From Desulfobacterales bacterium (lineage in GTDB: Bacteria; Desulfobacterota; Desulfobacteria; Desulfobacterales; JAUWMJ01), in NCBI GenBank assembly GCA_030613225.1, contig JAUWMJ010000208.1:1-6061 (forward strand): 6,061 bases of DNA. The letters are read 5' to 3'. The position numbers and the translations under genes are program-made. Positions 1-6,061 of the stretch are shown here, in pieces (the stretch's first letter is position 1; each line of letters starts with the position of its first letter). The notes under the pieces were generated by a model. That model was given only the letters and a program-made list of their open reading frames with translations, did no database searches and was not told where the DNA came from.

Positions 1-1920
1 CATGCAGTAAGGAATCATTTTTCAAGATGGCTCATGGCCCGCTCGGAAATTTTACTTGCCTCAATTCTAAGGCCTATCAAACCTTCCGATTTTAAGACCG
101 TAAAGGCAAGAAAAGATTACCTTGTAACCTGTATTCATAAAAGGCGGAAAGAACTCCAAAAAGGTATTATTGCCGATTTTGTTTCCGGTGATTTTGACCC
201 GGATGCAGATTTCATCAAAATCGGCAAGGGTTCTATAGGTGGAAAAGCCAGAGGGCTTGCATTTATGTCTACCCAGCTTAAGAAAAATCCTTATATCCAG
301 GAAAAATTCGAAGATATAACCATCAGCATTCCAAAGACCCTTGTCATCTCAACAGAAATTTTCGATTCATTTATCAGCGAAAACAACCTTAAAGATATTC
401 CAACCAGTGACTTCAGTGATAACCAGATTACTGAAATATTTTTACAATCCTCCTTGCCTGATTCGCTTCACAGCGACCTTAAATTATTTCTTGAACATAT
501 AAACTATCCTCTGGCCATTCGATCTTCAAGCCTTCTTGAAGACGCACAATTTCAACCTTTTGCCGGCATTTACAAGACTTACATGCTGCCAAATCAAGAC
601 CCTGACCTTGACCAGAGGCTCATGCAGCTTGTTCTAGCAATAAAACTTGTATATGCCTCCACATATCTTGAAACACCAAGGGCTTATGCCAAAAGTACTC
701 TGCACAGAACAGAAGATGAAAAAATGGCTGTTATCATACAGCAGCTTAGCGGAAGCCGGCAAGGCGACTATTTCTATCCGGCGCTTTCAGGGGTTGCCCA
801 GTCTTACAACTTCTATCCCATATCCCATATGAAACCGGACGAGGGCATCGCAAATATTGCACTCGGTTTGGGAAAAACAGTAGTTGAAGGCGAAACATCA
901 CTTCGCTTTTCACCGAAATATCCACAATTTCTGCCACAGTTTTCCACTGTAGATGATATTTTAAAAAACTCACAGAGGTTTTTCTATGCACTGAAAATGG
1001 TCGATTCGCCTGAATGCTTTGAATCGCCTGAATGCTTTGAATTGGAAGACAAAGCAACGGATGACGATACTCTTACGAAACTTGAAATAGACGATGTTCA
1101 TGATCATGCACCTGTAGCTAATCTTTCCAGCACTTACATCCCCCAAGAACACAGGATACGTGACACAGGAAATGTTCCCGGCTATCCGGTTCTTACATTT
1201 GCCCGCATATTAAAATATGATTTTTTTCCGCTCCCACAGATCCTTACAGAAATCCTGAAAATAGGACGAAAAGGGATGGGGTCTCCGGTTGAAATCGAGT
1301 TTTCCGTTAATATCGATTTTAATAAGGAAAAAAAGCCGGAATTCAGCCTGCTTCAGATAAGACCGATGGCCATAAGCCTGCATAACATGGATGTTGAAAT
1401 CACTGAAAAAGATATAAATAGCGCTTTCTGTTTTTCAACAATGGCCCTGGGTAATGGTAAATTTAAAGATATTACAGATATCATTTATGTCAGACCTGAT
1501 TCATTTGACCCGGCACGAACCGTTGAAATAGCCGGTGAAATAGGAAAAATTAACCGGCAGATGGTGCATCAAAACAGAAAATATCTTCTTATCGGTCCTG
1601 GGCGGTGGGGTTCGGCTGACCGGTGGCTGGGAATCCCTGTCACCTGGAACGCTATTTCAGGCATCGGTGCAGTAGTCGAAACAACAGCGGAAAACTTAAA
1701 GGCCGATCCCTCCCAGGGGTCACATTTCTTTCACAACATCACCTCTCTTGGTATCAGCTACCTGACAATAAAAGAAAATGATGAAGATTTTCTGGACTGG
1801 AAATGGCTGAATTCTCTGCTGCCGGAAAGTGAAACCGATTATTTAAGGCATGTAAAACTAGACAGGCCTATAACTCTGAAAATTGACGGGAAAAAGTCGA
1901 GGGCGGTTTTGATACAATAA
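1..1920 (+). CDS. PEP/pyruvate-binding (PPDK_N-type) domain protein, 5' partial
   Basis: This is a 639-codon open frame ending in TAA. It is cut by the left edge: no in-frame stop precedes the first ATG at 34, and codons 1-33 read HAVRNHFSRWL, which joins smoothly to the rest and resembles the linker ahead of this domain in related large proteins. The nucleotide-binding N-domain of PEP synthase and pyruvate phosphate dikinase is recognisable. It has a Gly-rich GKGSIGGKARG (223-255), RSSSLLED (520-543) followed by FAGIY (559-573), GLGKTVVEGE (865-894), and LLQIRPM (1348-1368), the usual end of the ATP-grasp unit. A C-terminal part follows with GPGRWGS (1594-1614) and PSQGSHFFHN (1708-1737). 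The phosphohistidine swivelling domain and PEP-binding barrel of true PEP synthase are absent, so PEP synthesis itself is not supported. Related proteins often carry an extra N-terminal domain, possibly receiver-like, which would lie outside the window. The substrate is unknown. Family assignment is fairly sure; function is not. Confidence 0.88.
   Translation, partial: HAVRNHFSRWLMARSEILLASILRPIKPSDFKTVKARKDYLVTCIHKRRKELQKGIIADFVSGDFDPDADFIKIGKGSIGGKARGLAFMSTQLKKNPYIQEKFEDITISIPKTLVISTEIFDSFISENNLKDIPTSDFSDNQITEIFLQSSLPDSLHSDLKLFLEHINYPLAIRSSSLLEDAQFQPFAGIYKTYMLPNQDPDLDQRLMQLVLAIKLVYASTYLETPRAYAKSTLHRTEDEKMAVIIQQLSGSRQGDYFYPALSGVAQSYNFYPISHMKPDEGIANIALGLGKTVVEGETSLRFSPKYPQFLPQFSTVDDILKNSQRFFYALKMVDSPECFESPECFELEDKATDDDTLTKLEIDDVHDHAPVANLSSTYIPQEHRIRDTGNVPGYPVLTFARILKYDFFPLPQILTEILKIGRKGMGSPVEIEFSVNIDFNKEKKPEFSLLQIRPMAISLHNMDVEITEKDINSAFCFSTMALGNGKFKDITDIIYVRPDSFDPARTVEIAGEIGKINRQMVHQNRKYLLIGPGRWGSADRWLGIPVTWNAISGIGAVVETTAENLKADPSQGSHFFHNITSLGISYLTIKENDEDFLDWKWLNSLLPESETDYLRHVKLDRPITLKIDGKKSRAVLIQ
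1006..1041 (+). repeat. Perfect 2 x 18-bp in-frame tandem duplication
   Basis: The 18-bp unit TCGCCTGAATGCTTTGAA occurs twice in immediate succession (1006-1023 and 1024-1041) inside the PPDK_N gene. It is in codon register and gives SPECFE-SPECFE. It sits in an acidic, probably surface-exposed insert just after the GLGKTVVEGE segment. The exact nucleotide identity suggests a recent slippage duplication. Confidence 0.95.
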
Positions 1921-1922
1921 AT

Positions 1923-2038
1923 TCGTAAAAAGTCATTTTTCACCACTGAGCTCACAGAGAACACAGAGAATAGCTTGTTTTATTAATTAGTTATCTCTGT
2001 GAGCTCAGTGTTCTCTGTGGTAAATTCGACCTTTACGA
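1923..2038. repeat. Nested inverted-repeat element (MITE/REP-like)
   Basis: The outer ends form an imperfect inverted repeat: 1923-1946 begins TCGTAAAAAGTC and ends CACCAC, and 2017-2038 read on the other strand begins TCGTAAAGGTC and ends ACCAC. Inside this, 1944-1960 (CACTGAGCTCACAGAGA) is a perfect 17-bp inverted match to 1994-2010, with an AT-rich 33-base spacer. A second register also exists, because CACAGAGAACAC (1953-1964) is complementary to 2008-2019. The element begins 2 bp after one stop codon and ends 11 bp before the next gene's stop. It could fold into a long hairpin in either transcript. I recall such words as common dispersed intergenic repeats in Desulfobacterota, but cannot test that here. 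No transposase is encoded. Confidence 0.75.
1944..2010. terminator. Possible bidirectional transcript-end hairpin
   Basis: The 17-bp perfect stem of the nested repeat lies between two convergent genes and would form a strong hairpin in RNA from either side. It has no clear run of T directly after either arm, so a classical intrinsic terminator is not shown. Transcript-end protection or separation of the convergent transcripts is an inference from position. Confidence 0.35.
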
Positions 2039-2049
2039 GACCATTAGTC

Positions 2050-2610
2050 TTAATTCAGACAAATTTTAAAATAACGTTGAACCTCGGTGATATTAAGCAT
2101 TTTTGCAACTTTCATATCCTGTGCCGTACTTTTGAGTCCTTTGGGTCGTATATATTCCTCAATATAACGTTCCTCTCTAACCCTGTACTCATTATAATCG
2201 ACCGGTATATTATTTATTATCCCACGGATCCTGTATGAAAAAATGCTTGAACTGTTTTTTAAATCATTTTCCCGCAAAATAAATATGATATACTCTTTAA
2301 CAAAGTCTTTTGCATCTTTTCCGGTTTTCCCGGCGTTTTTAGTATTTATGTAAAAATCGTTGTCCTTTAGCCACTTTTTTAAATCTTCAAGTATTTTCTT
2401 TGCTTCCGGAATAGTATATTTAAGTTCACCGACTAAATGGCCGCCAAGATAGACATTAAAAGCATTATCTATTGAATATTGTCTTGCATACCCGGATTGC
2501 ATGCCACCCAGCGGATCAGGCGGCAGAAACTCACGGGACCAGCGTTTCCACCTGGCAAGATTAATCTTCAGTTTTTGGGACAGCTCCCTGTTTGTGTAAA
2601 ATTTGATCAT
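2050..2610 (-). CDS. MerR-like helix-turn-helix protein, putative transcriptional regulator
   Basis: A 186-residue protein. Residues 5-33 (YTNRELSQKLKI, then ARWKRWSREFLPPDP) look like a MerR-type winged helix-turn-helix. Residues 40-61 (GYARQYSIDNAFNVYLGGHLV) fit the wing and following helix, where MerR-like proteins read the column DNA-binding surface. The segment TIPEAKKILEDLKKWL (66-81) is a likely amphipathic helix. The C-terminal half is Lys/Asn/Ile/Glu-rich and matches no effector domain I know; there are no obvious Cys-rich metal sites or membrane segments. The ATG at 2610 is the only standard start before an in-frame stop ten codons upstream. No clear Shine-Dalgarno sequence is seen. 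The gene diverges from the synthase and converges on the PPDK_N gene. A 28-bp dyad lies 9 bp before its start, suggesting autoregulation. DNA binding is likely; the regulated genes and signal are unknown. Confidence 0.8.
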   Translation of the reverse strand: MIKFYTNRELSQKLKINLARWKRWSREFLPPDPLGGMQSGYARQYSIDNAFNVYLGGHLVGELKYTIPEAKKILEDLKKWLKDNDFYINTKNAGKTGKDAKDFVKEYIIFILRENDLKNSSSIFSYRIRGIINNIPVDYNEYRVREERYIEEYIRPKGLKSTAQDMKVAKMLNITEVQRYFKICLN

Positions 2611-2619
2611 CTTTTTATC

Positions 2620-2647
2620 TTGATAAGTTGTTATACCACCTTATCAA
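2620..2647. promoter_or_regulatory. 28-bp dyad, putative operator
   Basis: TTGATAAG (2620-2627) and CTTATCAA (2640-2647) are perfect 8-bp inverted arms around a 12-base centre. Within the centre four of six opposing pairs also match, so 12 of 14 half-site positions are symmetric. It sits immediately upstream of the HTH gene and overlaps that gene's candidate -10 element. This is the placement of an autorepressor operator. Binding by the neighbouring protein is an inference. Confidence 0.65.
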
Positions 2648-2666
2648 CCATATTATTTATTGTCAA
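2638..2666 (-). promoter_or_regulatory. Candidate promoter of the HTH regulator gene
   Basis: On the minus strand a perfect TTGACA (2666-2661) is followed after 17 bases by TAAGGT (2643-2638). The -35 is consensus, but the -10 matches only weakly. The inner part of the 28-bp dyad covers the -10, so a bound protein would block transcription. Only the -35 and the spacing support this call. Confidence 0.4.
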
Positions 2667-2670
2667 GTGC

Positions 2671-2699
2671 TTGCAAATATGGTTTTTATGCGTTATATT
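2671..2699 (+). promoter_or_regulatory. Candidate promoter of the synthase gene
   Basis: TTGCAA (2671-2676) and TATATT (2694-2699) are separated by 17 bases, a good sigma-70-like arrangement pointing toward the synthase. It lies back to back with the regulator's promoter and would give a leader of about 160 bases. A second, perfect TATAAT stands at 2742-2747, but it has no acceptable -35 at the usual spacing, so it is the weaker choice. Confidence 0.45.
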
Positions 2700-2762
2700 A
2701 GTTTGATTATTATGGTAGGGATAGAAGGCAGAAGAGTAAGATATAATAGACAGAATTCCTTA

Positions 2763-2797
2763 ACTTTAGACACTTTAGTCACTTTAGCTCACTTTAG
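2763..2797. repeat. Four ACTTTAG direct repeats
   Basis: ACTTTAG occurs at 2763-2769, 2772-2778, 2781-2787 and 2791-2797, with start-to-start distances of 9, 9 and 10 bases. The last three are also preceded by C. The array lies about 65 bases before the synthase start codon, in its probable leader. It could be a multi-site protein-binding array or a dispersed simple repeat; the sequence alone does not decide. Confidence 0.8.
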
Positions 2798-2863
2798 GCA
2801 CTCTTATTTGCCCAAGCAAAATCAGTTATCTCTGACCACACCCAAAAAACGTGGTTTTAAATA

Positions 2864-5800
2864 TTGAATAATATCAAAACAATACCAAATATTCCTGTCG
2901 CCATTATAGGTATGGGATGTTTTTTCCCGAAATCTCCGGGCGTCAAGGAATACTGGCGCCTTATTTCCCGCGGCGAAGACGGCATAACTGAAATCCCTGA
3001 AACCCACTGGTCTACTGAAGACTACTTTGATAAAGACCCAAAAAAAGCGGATCATACCTATTGTAAGCGAGGGGGCTTTATTCCTCCATTATCTTTTGAT
3101 CCTGCCGAATTCGGGATTCCGCCCAATTCCATTGAAGCAACAGATACTTCCCAGCTCCTTAGCCTGATGGCAGCTAAAATTGCCATTGAAGACGCAGGCT
3201 ATGGCGACGGCAATGACCGATCATTTAACAGGGACAGAACCAGCGTAATACTTGGCATTACCGGAACACAGGAACTTGTCATACCTTTAAGTTCAAGACT
3301 TGGTTTTCCGAAATGGCGAAGAGCCCTTAAAGAAGCCGGCGTCTCTTATGAAACAACTGAAAGAGTAATTGATAAAATATCCGATTCATATGTCTCATGG
3401 CAGGAAAACTCCTTTCCCGGTCTTTTGGGAAATGTTGTAGCAGGAAGAATATGTAACCGCCTTGGTCTTGGCGGCACCAACTGTGTTGTTGACGCAGCAT
3501 GCGCCAGTTCCATGAGCGCCATACACCTTGCCCTCATGGAACTTATATCCGGTAAAAGCGACATGGTTATCACCGGTGGAGTCGACACGCTCAATGACAT
3601 TTTCATGTATATGTGTTTTTCAAAGACCCATATCCTTTCACCGACCGGAGATGCAAGACCATTTTCAAAAGATGCTGACGGCACGGTGCTTGGAGAAGGA
3701 GTCGGTCTTCTTGTTCTTAAAAGACTTGAAGATGCGAAAAAAGATGGAGACAGGATTTACGCTGTAATAAAGGCTCTTGGAACTTCAAGCGACGGCAGAT
3801 CGCAAAGCATTTATGCACCAAAACCGGAGGGGCAGGCAAAATCACTCCAAACGGCATACAGGAATTCAGATATCGATCCCGCTACTGTCAGGCTTATCGA
3901 AGCTCACGGCACCGGAACCATAGTTGGAGATATGGTGGAATTCAAAGCACTCCGCCAGGTTTTCAGTGAATCCTTCGACAATGTCAATAAATGCGCACTC
4001 GGTTCCGTTAAATCAATGATAGGTCATACCAAGGCTGCTGCAGGGGCTGCCGGGCTTATCAAATCCGCTCTTTCGCTTTATAATAAAGTACTGCCTCCCA
4101 CATTGAAAGCTGAAAACCCTGATCCCGGCCTTGATATAGACAAATCTCCTTTTTATCTTAATACCGATACCCGGCCCTGGATTGCTGATAAAGAGCATCC
4201 CCGTCGATCCGGCGTCAGCTCATTTGGATTCGGCGGAAGTAATTTCCATGTAGTTCTGGAAGAATACGAACCGAATAAAAAGCAGATTTCCTGGGACGGT
4301 TCAGTCGAAATTGTTGCCCTGTCAGCTTCGAGCCAAAATAAACTTAAAGAACGTTTCATAAATTTCAAAGCCTTTATTGAAAGCGGCTTGCCTTTTAAAG
4401 ATATTGCAATAAAGGCTGCCGAAACAAGGCAAAATTTTTCACCTGAAGATCAATACAGGCTTTTGTTAGTCCTTGAACATTCTAAAGATCTTTCCGCCCT
4501 TTTTTCAAAAGCCATCGATGCTTTTGAAGCAAACCAGGAAAAATCAAGCTGGAATGAAAATAATATTTATTATGGCTCAAGTAAGCCGCCTGGAAAAATT
4601 TCATTTGTTTTCCCAAGTCAGGGAAGCCAATATGTCGGCATGGGCCGTGATCTGGCCTGCATTTTTCCGGAAGCTCTTGATACTATAGAAAAAGCAAATG
4701 GAAAATATAAAGGGAAATCTCGCCTAAGCGATTTTATCTATCCTGTACCTGCCATTAGTAAAGAAGAAAAGGCGACTCAGGAAGAAAATTTAAAAAGAAC
4801 CGAGATTGCTCAACCTGCCATTGGAGCCATCAGCCTGGCAATGCTGAAAATTCTCAGGCGATTCGGCATAAAACCGGACGCTACATGCGGACACAGCTTT
4901 GGTGAACTGGCAGCAATCTGCGCTGCAGGGTGGATCGATGAAGATACTTTTTCTTTTCTTGCAAACTGCCGGGGCCAGCTTATGGCAAAAGCAGGCAGGA
5001 ATAATAATCATGACAGCGGCAGTATGCTGGCTGTTAAAGCTCCCCTTGACGAACTTGATGATCTGATTTCAGATGCAAACCTGGATGTAATTCTTGCAAA
5101 CAGAAACAGCCCTGACCAGGGTGTTCTTTCAGGATCGACTAAAAACATTTCCCGCGCTGATAAAATATGCAGGAAAAAAGGATTTAAAACTGTAAAACTG
5201 CCGGTATCAGCCGCATTCCACAGCATCTTTGTAAAAGATGCGCAAAGACCTTTTGCCGAACACTTAAAAGATATCAAAATCACCCCTTCAGATATCCCGG
5301 TTTTCTCTAACACAACAGGGCTTCCTTATCCTTTAGATACTGAAAAAATAAAAGAAATTTTAGGTGAACATCTTCTTCGGCCTGTAGATTTTAAGAGTGA
5401 AATTGAAAATCTTTTTAAATCAGGGGTTAAAACATTCATCGAAGTCGGCCCCAGGTCAGTTATGACCGGTCTTGTGAAATCTATTTTAGCAGGTCACGAT
5501 TTTACATCGATTTCCATGGACAGATCTTCGGGAACTCGCTTCGGAGTTTCGGATCTTGCAGCAACACTTTGTCATCTGGCATCTTTGGGATATCCTGTTG
5601 AATTAAGCAAATGGGAACATCCTGTTTTAAAAGCAAGAAAGCAGATAATGAGCATTCCTATTTCAGGAGCAAATTACGTAAAACCGAAACCTGAAGCTAA
5701 ACCTGAAGCTAAAATTGCTTACCCGAAAAACAGTAAACCTGAATATAAAAACATAAGGCCCGCAGCCGAAATCAAAAACAACCTAATAAATGATAAATCC

Positions 5801-6061
5801 GATATACCGCCGCGGCAGCCTGAAAGCCGTGTTTCACAAAGAGAAAATATTGACGCAGATTATATCGACGGAAAGCTACACATAATGGAAAACAACAATC
5901 AAAATCATTCGAACTTTATTATCGATTCATTAAGTCTTGTTCAACAAGGCCTGAAATCGATGCAGGATCTTCAAAGGCAGACTGCCGAAACCCATCAAAA
6001 ATTTTTAGAAACCCAAACCGAGGCGAGTCGATCCCTGCAGGCAATGATGGAAAGTACACAG
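2864..6061 (+). CDS. PfaA-like polyunsaturated fatty acid / polyketide synthase, KS-AT part, 3' partial
   Basis: An uninterrupted frame of 1066 codons running off the right edge. Residues about 10-467 are a ketosynthase: IPVAIIGMGCFFP near the start, Cys213 in DAACASS, His348 in EAHGTGT, Lys383 and His388 in SVKSMIGH, spaced as in FabB/FabF-type enzymes. Residues about 580-900 are a malonyl-type acyltransferase: FPSQGSQ (583-589), Ser678 in GHSFGE, Arg703, His786 in AAFHS. Ser-Arg and Ser-His distances (25 and 108) match the FabD pattern. A Lys/Pro-rich linker and a Gln-rich helix follow. KS phrases such as TYCKRGGFIP, GTQELVIPL and WQENSFPGLLGN are those I associate with PfaA proteins of bacterial PUFA/secondary-lipid synthases, which continue with ACP repeats and a ketoreductase. 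It would condense malonyl units on a cytosolic megasynthase. The start is TTG: the preceding in-frame stop is at 2858-2860, and the first ATG (2912) lies inside the KS core. The exact lipid product cannot be told. Confidence 0.93.
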   Translation, partial: MNNIKTIPNIPVAIIGMGCFFPKSPGVKEYWRLISRGEDGITEIPETHWSTEDYFDKDPKKADHTYCKRGGFIPPLSFDPAEFGIPPNSIEATDTSQLLSLMAAKIAIEDAGYGDGNDRSFNRDRTSVILGITGTQELVIPLSSRLGFPKWRRALKEAGVSYETTERVIDKISDSYVSWQENSFPGLLGNVVAGRICNRLGLGGTNCVVDAACASSMSAIHLALMELISGKSDMVITGGVDTLNDIFMYMCFSKTHILSPTGDARPFSKDADGTVLGEGVGLLVLKRLEDAKKDGDRIYAVIKALGTSSDGRSQSIYAPKPEGQAKSLQTAYRNSDIDPATVRLIEAHGTGTIVGDMVEFKALRQVFSESFDNVNKCALGSVKSMIGHTKAAAGAAGLIKSALSLYNKVLPPTLKAENPDPGLDIDKSPFYLNTDTRPWIADKEHPRRSGVSSFGFGGSNFHVVLEEYEPNKKQISWDGSVEIVALSASSQNKLKERFINFKAFIESGLPFKDIAIKAAETRQNFSPEDQYRLLLVLEHSKDLSALFSKAIDAFEANQEKSSWNENNIYYGSSKPPGKISFVFPSQGSQYVGMGRDLACIFPEALDTIEKANGKYKGKSRLSDFIYPVPAISKEEKATQEENLKRTEIAQPAIGAISLAMLKILRRFGIKPDATCGHSFGELAAICAAGWIDEDTFSFLANCRGQLMAKAGRNNNHDSGSMLAVKAPLDELDDLISDANLDVILANRNSPDQGVLSGSTKNISRADKICRKKGFKTVKLPVSAAFHSIFVKDAQRPFAEHLKDIKITPSDIPVFSNTTGLPYPLDTEKIKEILGEHLLRPVDFKSEIENLFKSGVKTFIEVGPRSVMTGLVKSILAGHDFTSISMDRSSGTRFGVSDLAATLCHLASLGYPVELSKWEHPVLKARKQIMSIPISGANYVKPKPEAKPEAKIAYPKNSKPEYKNIRPAAEIKNNLINDKSDIPPRQPESRVSQRENIDADYIDGKLHIMENNNQNHSNFIIDSLSLVQQGLKSMQDLQRQTAETHQKFLETQTEASRSLQAMMESTQ
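5687..5710 (+). repeat. 2 x 12-bp tandem repeat in the post-AT linker
   Basis: AAACCTGAAGCT occurs twice in a row (5687-5698, 5699-5710), in codon register, giving KPEA-KPEA. It is preceded by the similar KP and followed by K. It marks the flexible Lys/Pro-rich hinge that begins after the acyltransferase domain and runs to about 5880. Confidence 0.9.
5912..6061 (+). other. Gln-rich predicted helix/coiled coil downstream of AT
   Basis: Residues 1017 to the edge (1066) of the synthase contain SLVQQGLKSMQDLQ, QTAETHQKFLETQ and a further Gln/Met/Glu-rich stretch. There is no proline or glycine break apart from one Gly, and hydrophobic residues recur at helix-like spacing. A similar helical segment stands between AT and the first ACP in PfaA-like proteins as I know them. 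A dimerisation or docking role is an inference. Confidence 0.55.

Noticed and set aside
34..36. ATG at 34 as the true start of the PPDK_N gene
   Set aside because: The frame is open to base 1 with protein-like codons, and no well-spaced Shine-Dalgarno precedes the ATG (the AAGGA at 9-13 is too far). The gene is better read as 5'-truncated.
1999..2238. 79-residue + strand ORF opposite the HTH gene
   Set aside because: It begins inside the inverted-repeat element and is antisense to a well-supported coding frame.
2763..2797. ACTTTAG repeats as a CRISPR array or replication iterons
   Set aside because: Units are 7 bp with 2-3 bp gaps, far too short for CRISPR, and no replication initiator gene or DnaA-box cluster is nearby.
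2824..2834. 11-bp word AGTTATCTCTG also present at 1989-1999 in the inverted-repeat element
   Set aside because: Too short and lacking the inverted partner; may be a relic of the same repeat family but cannot be distinguished from chance here.
2835..2855. Short hairpin ACCAC/GTGGT just before the synthase start
   Set aside because: Only a 5-bp stem with an 11-base loop; too weak to claim as a riboswitch or attenuator.
2628..2867. 79-residue + strand ORF between the divergent genes
   Set aside because: It runs through the dyad, both promoters and the ACTTTAG repeats, has no domain-like sequence or ribosome binding site, and ends over the synthase TTG start. Treated as chance.
3346..3684. 112-residue minus-strand ORF inside the ketosynthase
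   Set aside because: It is antisense to the KS active-site region, where the + frame shows all catalytic motifs.
5008..5313. 101-residue minus-strand ORF inside the acyltransferase
   Set aside because: It is antisense to the AT core containing the catalytic His; composition looks like a shadow frame.

Overview
The window fits an AT-leaning, moderate-GC bacterium, most likely a sulfate-reducing Desulfobacterales (Desulfobacterota). This is an inference from three things: the style of the three proteins, which look like families I associate with that group; a PfaA-type secondary-lipid synthase next to a MerR-like protein; and intergenic repeats built from CACAGAGAACAC-type and TCGTAAAAAGTC-type words. 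No rRNA, tRNA, CRISPR array or transposase gene is visible.

Layout. (1) Positions 1-1920, + strand: the C-terminal two thirds or so of a large protein with a PPDK_N-type (PEP/pyruvate-binding, ATP-grasp-like) domain. The frame is open to base 1 and reads conserved-looking sequence before the first in-window ATG, so the gene starts outside the window. (2) Positions 1921-2049: a short intergenic space filled by a nested, roughly 116-bp inverted-repeat element that lies between two converging genes. (3) Positions 2050-2610, - strand: a 186-residue protein with an N-terminal MerR-like helix-turn-helix. (4) Positions 2611-2863: a divergent control region with a near-perfect 28-bp dyad just upstream of the regulator, candidate promoters on both strands, and four ACTTTAG direct repeats. 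(5) Positions 2864-6061, + strand: the first 1066 codons of a giant modular synthase, with a ketosynthase domain, then an acyltransferase domain, then a Pro/Lys-rich linker and a Gln-rich helix. It runs off the right edge. This order and the KS sequence style match PfaA-like polyunsaturated-fatty-acid (secondary lipid) synthases. The ACP repeats and ketoreductase expected in that family would lie beyond the window.

How the parts may work together. The synthase and the HTH protein are divergently transcribed from one 253-bp region, and the dyad overlaps the regulator's own candidate promoter. The simplest model is an autoregulated local regulator that may also control the synthase. The PPDK_N protein converges on the regulator, is separated from it by the repeat element, and is probably functionally unrelated. 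The synthase has no usable ATG upstream of its KS core. The only standard start codon available is TTG at 2864, so an ATG-only gene caller would miss or truncate this gene, the largest in the window.
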